This document shows positions 8,169 through 16,310 of a stretch of 49,040 bases of DNA, in pieces. A program made the translations under genes and the position numbers. The DNA comes from Planctomycetota bacterium (GTDB lineage: Bacteria; Planctomycetota; UBA1135; GCA-002686595), in NCBI GenBank assembly GCA_016872795.1, contig VGYZ01000026.1, forward strand, positions 1 to 49,040, written 5' to 3'. Numbering within the stretch: the stretch's first letter is position 1; every line of letters begins with the position of its first letter. Under the pieces are notes generated by a model, which did not search any database, had not been told where the DNA came from, and saw nothing but the letters and a program-made list of their open reading frames with translations.

Positions 8169-10616
8169 ATGACACACCTCTTCCGCATCGTCGGCCTGTG
8201 GCTCGTGGCGCTCCTCGCGCCGCTCGCCGGCACTGCCCGCGCGGCCCAGTTCGGAGCTCAGGCTCCCAAGGCCAAGCTCGAGTTCTTCGCCCGTGCCGAG
8301 GGCCGCGATGTGCGCGGCGTGGTGCGCATCAAGGTCTCGCCGGGCTGGCACCTCTACGGCCACGAGCTCGGGAGCCCGACGGCGGTCGGCCTGCCGAGCG
8401 TGCTCAGTTTCGAGGCCTCCGAGGTCGCGTGGGGGACGCCGCGCTGGCCCGCGCCGGAGATCGAGAAGCAGGAGTTCGGCAGCGACGGCAATCCGACCGA
8501 GGTCAACATCCACCACGGCACGCTGCTCGTGTATGTGCGCGGCGAGCTCGCAGACGGCGCCGACCTCGCCACGGCGAGCGTGCGGCTCGAGGGCCAAACC
8601 TGCGAGACCGGCGGCGTGTGCCTGATGTTCAAGGGCAGCGCCGCGAACGGCGGTGCGGGCCCCGACGCGGCCTTTGCCGACTTTCCGACGGATCTGAAGG
8701 GGCCGGGCGAGCCCGCGCCGGTCGCGGAGGACGAGAGCGCGGCGAGCGACGAGGACGAAGGGCCGCTGTCCTTCATGACCTACGAGGACCCCGACGCGCA
8801 CGCGCGCGTCGAGCTCTACACGCGCGTCGTCGACGGCGAGGCGCGCGCGGCGATCCGCATCGACATCGACCCGACATGGCACCTGTTCCACGAGACGCTC
8901 GGCCCCGAGGACGCGCTCGCGCTCCCGACGACGGTGAAGCTCGGTGGCGACGGCATCGCGTGGGGCAAGCTCATGTGGCCCGAGCCCCACAAGGGCGAGC
9001 AGGCCTACGGCGCGAACGGCGGCCCGACATGGGCGTGGCAGCACGAGGGCTCGATCGTGCTGTTCGCGCGCGGCGAGCTCGAGCCGGGCGCCGACATCTC
9101 GAAGGCCAATGTCGACATCACGGGCCAGACCTGCGACCCGCAGGTGTGCGTGCAGTTCGCCGCCGCGGTGGAGAGCCTCGGCCCGGGCGCGGATTCCATC
9201 TTCGAGGGCTTCTCGCGGCAGGGCGCAGCGAGCGAGGACATGGGCTCACAGGAAGCGTCGGGCGACGCGCCGCCGGAGGAGACGGGGCTGCTCGAGTTCC
9301 TCGGGCTGGCGGTGTTCTGGGGCGTGTTCTCGCTCCTGATGCCGTGCACCTACCCGATGATCCCGATCACGATCTCGTTCTTCACCAAGCAGGCCTCGCA
9401 GCAGCAGGGCAAGCGCTTCACGCTGAGCGCGCTCTACGGGCTGGGCATCGTGCTGATGTTCATCCTGATCGGCGTGCTCGTCGGAGCGCCGATCATCCAG
9501 TTCGCCGCGCACCCGGTCACCAACCTCGTGATCGGCGGCTTCTTCGTCGTGTTCGCGCTGTCGCTGCTCGGCCTCTTCAACCTGGAGCCGCCGCAGTTCC
9601 TGATGAACATGGCGGGGCAGGCGCGCACGAGCGGCGGCTACCTTGGCGTGTTCTTCATGGGCGCGACGCTGGTGATCACGTCGTTCACATGCACGGCGCC
9701 CTTCGTCGGCAGTCTCCTCTCCGTCGGCGCCTCGAGTGGCAACTGGGAGCGCATCGTGCTCGGCATGGGCACCTTCGGCCTGACCATGGCGCTGCCGTTC
9801 GTCGCGCTCTCGCTCGTGCCGGGGAAGCTCAGCTCGATCCCGCGCGCCGGCGAGTGGATGAACACGCTGAAAGTGACGCTCGGCTTCGTCGAGTTCGCGG
9901 CGGCGCTGAAGTTTTTCTCGAACGCCGACTTGGCGTACGACTGGCAGGTGCTGCCGCGCGAGCTGTTCCTGGCGCTGTGGTTCGCGGTGTTCCTGATCAC
10001 CGCGCTCTACCTGCTCGGCCTGATCCGCTACCACGGCGAGACGGGCGAGATCGGCGGAGGACGGCTGCTCACCGGCATGCTGTTCCTGTGCCTCTCGGTC
10101 TACTGCGGCTTCGGAGCGCTGGGCAATCGCCTCGATCCGATCTTCACGCAGATCGCGCCACCGTACTCGGTGCCGCGCGTCGCGGGCTTCGAGAGCGGCG
10201 GCGGCGCGCTCGCCTCGGCCGCGAAGAAGGAGCACGAGATCGTCAAGGACGACTACGAGGCCGCGCTGGTGCTCGCGCAGCAGCAGAAGAAGCTCGTGCT
10301 CGTGAACTTCACCGGCTACTTGTGAGTGAGCTGTCGCGCGATGGAAGTGGATGTCTTCCATCGCCCCGCGGTCGGCGGGCTCCTGCGCGATAACTTCGTC
10401 GAGGCGCGCCTGCACATCGACGACTTCAAGCATCCGGAGGTGATCGAGCGCACGACGAAACTGCAGGACGAGCTCGCCGGCGCGCGCGCGACGCCGTACT
10501 ACCTCGCGCTCGACCCGGCCACGCGCAAGATCAAGGCGCGCTTCCCCGGCCCCGACGCTCCGCCGGTCGGCGACGGCACGAAGTTCGCCGAGTTCCTGAA
10601 GAAGGCGCTGAACTAG
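8169..10616 (+). CDS. DsbD-like thiol:disulfide interchange protein, probable selenoprotein (TGA at 10323-10325 = Sec)
   Basis: Transmembrane reductase that would carry electrons from cytoplasmic thioredoxin to the periplasm. After a signal peptide (residues 1-25) come two tandem DsbD-alpha-like beta domains, each with WHL near its start and a Cys pair (Cys145/151, Cys322/327). A multi-TM DsbD-beta core follows (about 375-690) with the two expected redox cysteines, Cys393 in LMPCTYPMIP and Cys508 in TSFTCTAP. A C-terminal thioredoxin domain starts at KLVLVNFTGYL. At codon 719 the frame meets TGA, then continues VSCRAMEVDVF to a stop at 10614-10616, completing a normal domain of about 115 residues. 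Homologues have Cys at this point of the CxxC motif, so TGA fits selenocysteine (UxxC). A SECIS-like hairpin lies at 10338-10364. The alternative is a Cys-to-stop point mutation or base-call error. Confidence 0.85.
10338..10364 (+). promoter_or_regulatory. bacterial SECIS-like hairpin
   Basis: Perfect 10-bp stem: GCGATGGAAG (10338-10347) pairs with CTTCCATCGC (10355-10364) around the 7-nt loop TGGATGT. The loop begins 22 nt after the in-frame TGA at 10323-10325, and its second base is G. Published descriptions of bacterial SECIS elements require a hairpin immediately downstream of UGA, an apical loop roughly 16-37 nt away and a G within the first two loop positions; all three hold. The hairpin also encodes protein (RAMEVDVFHR), as bacterial SECIS elements do. 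It would recruit SelB with Sec-tRNA. Confidence 0.75.
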
Positions 10617-10640
10617 CCTCGCTGCGCTCACGCTCCCGAC

Positions 10641-10679
10641 CCCGCGCAGTGGCCTCGCCGAGGCCGCGCGCGGGTTTTT
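10641..10679 (+). terminator. rho-independent terminator after the DsbD-like gene
   Basis: Nested inverted repeat: outer arms CCCGCGC (10641-10647) and GCGCGGG, inner arms GGCCT/AGGCC around CGCCG, directly followed by TTTTTC. It lies 25 bases after the stop at 10616, placing the transcript end after the full read-through frame and not after the TGA at 10325. Confidence 0.75.
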
Positions 10680-10791
10680 CGTGCGCCGCCGCAGCGCCCT
10701 GCGCACAAGAGTCCAGAAGAAATGTCTCAACGCCGCCGCGCGCATGCGTCGAAACGAACATGGAGCCGTGCTGCCCCAAGGAAACATCGCC

Positions 10792-11643
10792 ATGTCGACC
10801 GCGTTGAACGAACTTCTCGAGGACATCAAGAGCATCGAGCCGCTGCCGCAGGTTGCGACGCGCGTGATGCAGCTCGCCGCGGAGCCCGATGTGGTGCCGC
10901 ACGACCTGATCGCGGTGATCCAGAGCGATCCGGGCACGACGGCCAAGGTGCTCAAGCTCTGCAACAGCTCGCTGTACGGCTTCCAGCGCGAGATCGCGTC
11001 GCTCGAGGAAGCCGGCAACCGCCTCGGCGTCCAGACGCTCTCGAGCCTCGCGCTCACATCGTGCACGGGCCGCTACCTGCGCGACTACGGCTACGCGGAT
11101 CCCGAGGCGGCGCTCGCGCTGTGGGAGCGCTCGATCGCGACCGCCGTCGCGGCGGCGGCGATCGCGGAGCGCAGCGGGCGTATCGACCGCCACCGCGCGT
11201 ACACGCTCGGACTGCTCGAGAACATCGGCCAGATCGTGCTGCTGCGCTTCGTTCCCGAGCACCGGGAGCGGCTCGCCGCCGCGATCGCCTCTGGTACCGA
11301 TCCCGTCGATGCGGAGCGCGCGGCCTACGGGCTCTCTCACGCGGAGATCGGCGCACGCCTCGCGCGCAAGTGGAACTTCCCGGCCAAGCTCGTCGAGGCG
11401 ATTCGCGCTCACCACGATCCGCGCCGCAGCCACGGTGACCTCGCGCTCGCGAGCGTCGGACACCTCGCCGAGGTCGCGACGCACCGCTTCCGCGTCGGCG
11501 ATCGTCCGGGCGAGAGCGTGCCCTTCGACCTGCAGGAGAGCGCATTCACTTGGCTCGATTTGCCGCACGACGCGCTCGACACGCTCGAGCATCTCCTGCG
11601 CGCGGAGCTCGCGAAGGCCCGCGCGATCTTCGAGATCGCCTGA
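10792..11643 (+). CDS. HDOD-domain protein
   Basis: Cytoplasmic signalling-type protein of 283 residues, nearly all one HDOD domain: LLEDIKSIEPLPQVATRVMQ at the start, then the family-typical SDPGTTAKVLKLCNSSLYG near residues 43-61. The HD-phosphohydrolase metal residues are absent (LGLLENIGQIVLL where HDIG-like motifs would sit), as is normal for HDOD proteins, so it probably acts by binding other proteins or RNA rather than by catalysis. ATG 10792 is preferred over upstream starts because AAGGAAA lies just before it and the domain begins at once. HDOD proteins often act in motility or stress signalling; no such link is visible here beyond flagellar genes 8 kb away. Convergent with the repair methyltransferase, with two bases between. 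Confidence 0.88.
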   Translation: MSTALNELLEDIKSIEPLPQVATRVMQLAAEPDVVPHDLIAVIQSDPGTTAKVLKLCNSSLYGFQREIASLEEAGNRLGVQTLSSLALTSCTGRYLRDYGYADPEAALALWERSIATAVAAAAIAERSGRIDRHRAYTLGLLENIGQIVLLRFVPEHRERLAAAIASGTDPVDAERAAYGLSHAEIGARLARKWNFPAKLVEAIRAHHDPRRSHGDLALASVGHLAEVATHRFRVGDRPGESVPFDLQESAFTWLDLPHDALDTLEHLLRAELAKARAIFEIA

Positions 11644-11645
11644 CG

Positions 11646-12188
11646 CTAGCGCGCCCGCGCGCGCTCGAGCTCGAGCAGGAAGCGCTTGCGCTCGACGCCC
11701 GCGGCATAGCCGACGAGCTGGCCGCTCGCGCCGATCACGCGGTGGCACGGAATCAGGATCGCGATGCGGTTGCGACCGTTGGCTGCGCCGACCGCACGCG
11801 ACGCGCTGGGCTGGCCCATCGCGACGGCCTGCTGGCCGTAGCTCCATGTCGCGCCGTAGGGAATCTCGAGCAGTGCGTCCCACGCGCGCCGCTCGAAGAC
11901 CGTGCCCGGAGCGTGCAGCGGAACGCGGAAGCGCTTGAGTTGCCCTGCGAAGTAGCGCCCGAGCTCGTCGGCGAGCTGCTCGAGATGGCGGTGCGATCCG
12001 CGCGCGCGCCGCGCGCCGAGGAGCTCGCACAAGGCCGCGAGCTCGGCGTCGCGTTCGCACTTGCGCGGAAACGAGAGCTCGCACACGCCCGCTTCGCACG
12101 CCGCCGCTTCCAGCACGCCGAGCGGCGACGGGATCGACGCGAGCCACAGCGAAGTCGGATCCGCGTTGCGAGCGAGTGCCGGAGACAT
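11646..12188 (-). CDS. ogt: methylated-DNA--[protein]-cysteine S-methyltransferase
   Basis: DNA repair protein of 180 residues that transfers the alkyl group from O6-alkylguanine to its own cysteine. The C-terminal domain has the family motif IPCHRVI with acceptor Cys148, preceded by FERRAWDALLEIPYGATWSY, and SRAVGAANGRNRI that forms the helix-turn-helix DNA-binding part. A degenerate N-terminal domain (about 1-85) is present, giving normal Ogt/AGT length. No Ada-type activator domain is fused. It lies downstream of feoB on the same strand with a 57-base gap and may be read through from it. The symbol is given by family; functional distinction between Ogt and AdaB types is not possible here. 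Confidence 0.94.
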   Translation of the reverse strand: MSPALARNADPTSLWLASIPSPLGVLEAAACEAGVCELSFPRKCERDAELAALCELLGARRARGSHRHLEQLADELGRYFAGQLKRFRVPLHAPGTVFERRAWDALLEIPYGATWSYGQQAVAMGQPSASRAVGAANGRNRIAILIPCHRVIGASGQLVGYAAGVERKRFLLELERARAR

Positions 12189-12245
12189 GTGCTTGCGATT
12201 CGACGCCAGCCCGCGCGCGAACGCAACGGGGCGCGCGCGACGAAC

Positions 12246-14450
<2,205 letters not shown>

Positions 14451-14469
14451 GGGTTCTCGTTCCGCTCCG

Positions 14470-14703
14470 TCAGCCTTCGAGCGGGACGACCGCGAGCGAG
14501 CGCGCCTCGCCGAGGCGCACGGTCAGGCGACAGCCGCGCACCTCGAGCTCGAGCACGCCTCCGATGTCCGCCTTGCGCACGAGTCGCAGCGCCGTGCCGG
14601 GCAACAGCCCGAGCTCCATCAGGCGACAACGGAAGGCGCGCTCACCGCCGATCGAGACGAGGCGGGCGCGGGTACCGGGGGAGAGCAGGTCGAGCGAGGT
14701 CAT
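14470..14703 (-). CDS. feoA: FeoA family protein
   Basis: Small cytoplasmic SH3-like protein of 77 residues that supports FeoB. The line LSPGTRARLVSIGG, then RLMELGLLPGTALRLVRKA and a closing GCRLTVRLGEARSLAV are the standard FeoA pattern. It is the first gene of the feoAB operon, 19 bases before feoB, and its start is about 20 bases downstream of a palindrome resembling a Fur box, consistent with induction under iron limitation. Confidence 0.95.
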   Translation of the reverse strand: MTSLDLLSPGTRARLVSIGGERAFRCRLMELGLLPGTALRLVRKADIGGVLELEVRGCRLTVRLGEARSLAVVPLEG

Positions 14704-14723
14704 ACTGGGAGGCTATCGGCTTG

Positions 14724-14740
14724 TTGAGACTGAATCTCAA
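14724..14740 (-). promoter_or_regulatory. Fur-box-like operator upstream of feoAB
   Basis: TTGAGACTGAATCTCAA is a perfect inverted repeat (TTGAGA/TCTCAA, 5-nt spacer) about 20 bases upstream of the feoA start. It differs at two positions from TTGAGAATGATTCTCAA, a common Fur-site core. It is markedly AT-richer than its surroundings. Binding by Fur is inferred. Confidence 0.7.
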
Positions 14741-14888
14741 TGCCAAAAGTGTAGCTCCCGCCCGCCCCCGTGGGGAAGTGGTAGCGGCGCCCAGCCGCGC
14801 CTAGCATCCTTAGCCTGGGAGCTCCGCCCCCCAAGCACCCCCTCACACCCCCCCCCGAACGACCCGCCCGAGGGCCAAAACACGCCCC

Positions 14889-15575
14889 ATGACCCCCTCC
14901 CCGAAGGAAATCGCCGGCCGCCGGGCAGCAGATTTCGTCCAGACCGGCATGACCTTGGGCCTCGGCACCGGCTCGACGGTGCACTTCACCCTGCTGGCGC
15001 TCGGCGAGCGCATCCGCGCCGAGGGCCTGCGCGTGCGCGGCGTCCCGACCTCGCTCGACACCGAGCGCAAGGCCCGCGAGCTCGGCATCCCGCTCGCCAC
15101 CTTGGACGAGGTGACCTCGATCGACCTCACCATCGACGGGGCCGACGAGATCGACCCGCAGTTCGCCATGGTGAAGGGCGGCGGCGGCGCGCTCCTGCGC
15201 GAGAAAGTCGTGGCCGCGATCTCGCGCCGCGAGGTGATCGTGGTCGGGCCCGAGAAGGTCGTGCCGCGCCTCGGCAGCACTTTCGCGTTGCCGGTCGAGG
15301 TCGCGCCCTTCGCGCGTCCCGTGGTCGAGCGCGCCCTCGCGCGGCTCGGCTGCGAGCCGCGACTGCGCAGCGCCAAGGACGGCGGCTGCTATCGGACCGA
15401 CAACCACAACGAGATCCTCGACTGCCGTTTCCCCGACGGCATCGCCGACCCCGCCGCCCTCGAGCGCGCGATCGACGCCATCCCCGGCGTGGTCGAGAGC
15501 GGCCTGTTCATCGGCCTCGCCCACGCGCTCGTGATCGGCCACCCCGACGGCCGCGCCGAGGTCCGCGAGCGCTAG
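14889..15575 (+). CDS. rpiA: ribose-5-phosphate isomerase A
   Basis: Interconverts ribose 5-phosphate and ribulose 5-phosphate in the pentose phosphate pathway; cytoplasmic. The 228-residue length is typical. The three family signatures are present in order: GLGTGSTV (about 24-31), TIDGADEID with the catalytic-site aspartates (about 80-88) and KGGGGALLREK (about 96-106). No signal or fusion. It diverges from feoA across a 185-base spacer that carries the Fur-like site near the feoA end and a C-rich run just before the rpiA start; no clear Shine-Dalgarno is seen. Confidence 0.96.
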   Translation: MTPSPKEIAGRRAADFVQTGMTLGLGTGSTVHFTLLALGERIRAEGLRVRGVPTSLDTERKARELGIPLATLDEVTSIDLTIDGADEIDPQFAMVKGGGGALLREKVVAAISRREVIVVGPEKVVPRLGSTFALPVEVAPFARPVVERALARLGCEPRLRSAKDGGCYRTDNHNEILDCRFPDGIADPAALERAIDAIPGVVESGLFIGLAHALVIGHPDGRAEVRER

Positions 15576-15643
15576 ACCGCCCGCTTTGCCGCCGCAGCTG
15601 CTCGCGGTCGGCCTGCGCACCAACGGCCATCGCCCACTGCGGT

Positions 15644-15663
15644 CCGCACGCTCGCTCGTGCGG
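15644..15663. other. hairpin in convergent rpiA/deaminase spacer
   Basis: CCGCACG and CGTGCGG form a 7-bp perfect stem around a 6-nt loop in the 190-base spacer between two convergent genes. No T-tract follows on either strand, so it would at best aid rho-dependent or bidirectional termination. Confidence 0.3.
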
Positions 15664-15765
15664 CCCACGAGTTCAACGACCGCAGGGGCGATTCGCGCAG
15701 CGAGGCCCGGACCCCTCGCAAGACCGCTCGCGCGCGAGGCACTGACCGGTTCGGCCGAGGCCGGG

Positions 15766-16209
15766 TCAGGTGCCGATGTCCTCGTTCCACAGAGCCGGCC
15801 GCTCGCGGATGAAGCGCGCCATCAGCTCGATGCAGTCGGGATCTTGAACGACGCACAGCTGCACGCCCTCACTCGAGAGCCACTCCTCCGCACCGAGGAA
15901 GTTGATGTTCTCGCCGATGACGATGCGCGGGATCTTGTAGAGCAGCGCGGTGCCGCTGCACATCGGGCAGGGCGAGAGGGTCGTGTAGAGCACGCACTCG
16001 CGATACACATGCGCTGGCTGTCGACCGGCGTTCTGGAACGCGCTCATTTCGCCGTGCAACAACGGGTCGCCCTGCTGCACGCGCAGGTTGTGACCGCTCC
16101 CGAGGATGCGCCCCTTGTGCACGAGCACCGACCCGATCGGGATGCCGCCCTCGTCGAGCCCCAGCTTGGCTTCGCTGAGGGCGGCGTCGAGGAAGGGGTC
16201 GCGCGTCAT
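15766..16209 (-). CDS. cytosine deaminase, yeast Fcy1-like
   Basis: Zinc-dependent deaminase of 147 residues of the CDA fold. Zinc ligand and proton-shuttle motif HGE (His52, Glu54) and PCPMC (Cys81, Cys84) are intact. It is clearly closer to the yeast cytosine deaminase type than to the large bacterial CodA: GGIPIGSVLV, RGHN-like GSGHNLRVQQGD, LYTTLSPCPMC, GENINF and the C-terminal ERPALWNEDIG all follow that family. It should convert cytosine to uracil for pyrimidine salvage; creatinine or other pyrimidine substrates cannot be excluded. ATG 16209 gives the usual length. Confidence 0.88.
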   Translation of the reverse strand: MTRDPFLDAALSEAKLGLDEGGIPIGSVLVHKGRILGSGHNLRVQQGDPLLHGEMSAFQNAGRQPAHVYRECVLYTTLSPCPMCSGTALLYKIPRIVIGENINFLGAEEWLSSEGVQLCVVQDPDCIELMARFIRERPALWNEDIGT

Positions 16210-16310
16210 GCCGTCATTGTGCCCCGGCTCTCTCGAGGCGGTAAGGCTCGGGAGGCATGGGACCTGTCCTTCGCGGGCGAGCCTTGCGGCGCGCGCGAGG
16301 CACCGGGCGG

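Noticed and set aside
10326-10616. Separate thioredoxin-like gene starting at GTG right after the TGA
   Set aside because: It would begin in the middle of the thioredoxin fold, lack the first strand and the first redox residue, and has no ribosome site; read-through as Sec explains the sequence better.
9246-11066. Long minus-strand open frame opposite the DsbD core
   Set aside because: Translation is Glu/Arg/His-rich shadow of membrane-helix codons; no independent support.
15576-15765. Small RNA or gene between rpiA and the deaminase
   Set aside because: Only one short hairpin without T-tract and no conserved-looking frame; nothing supports a transcript.
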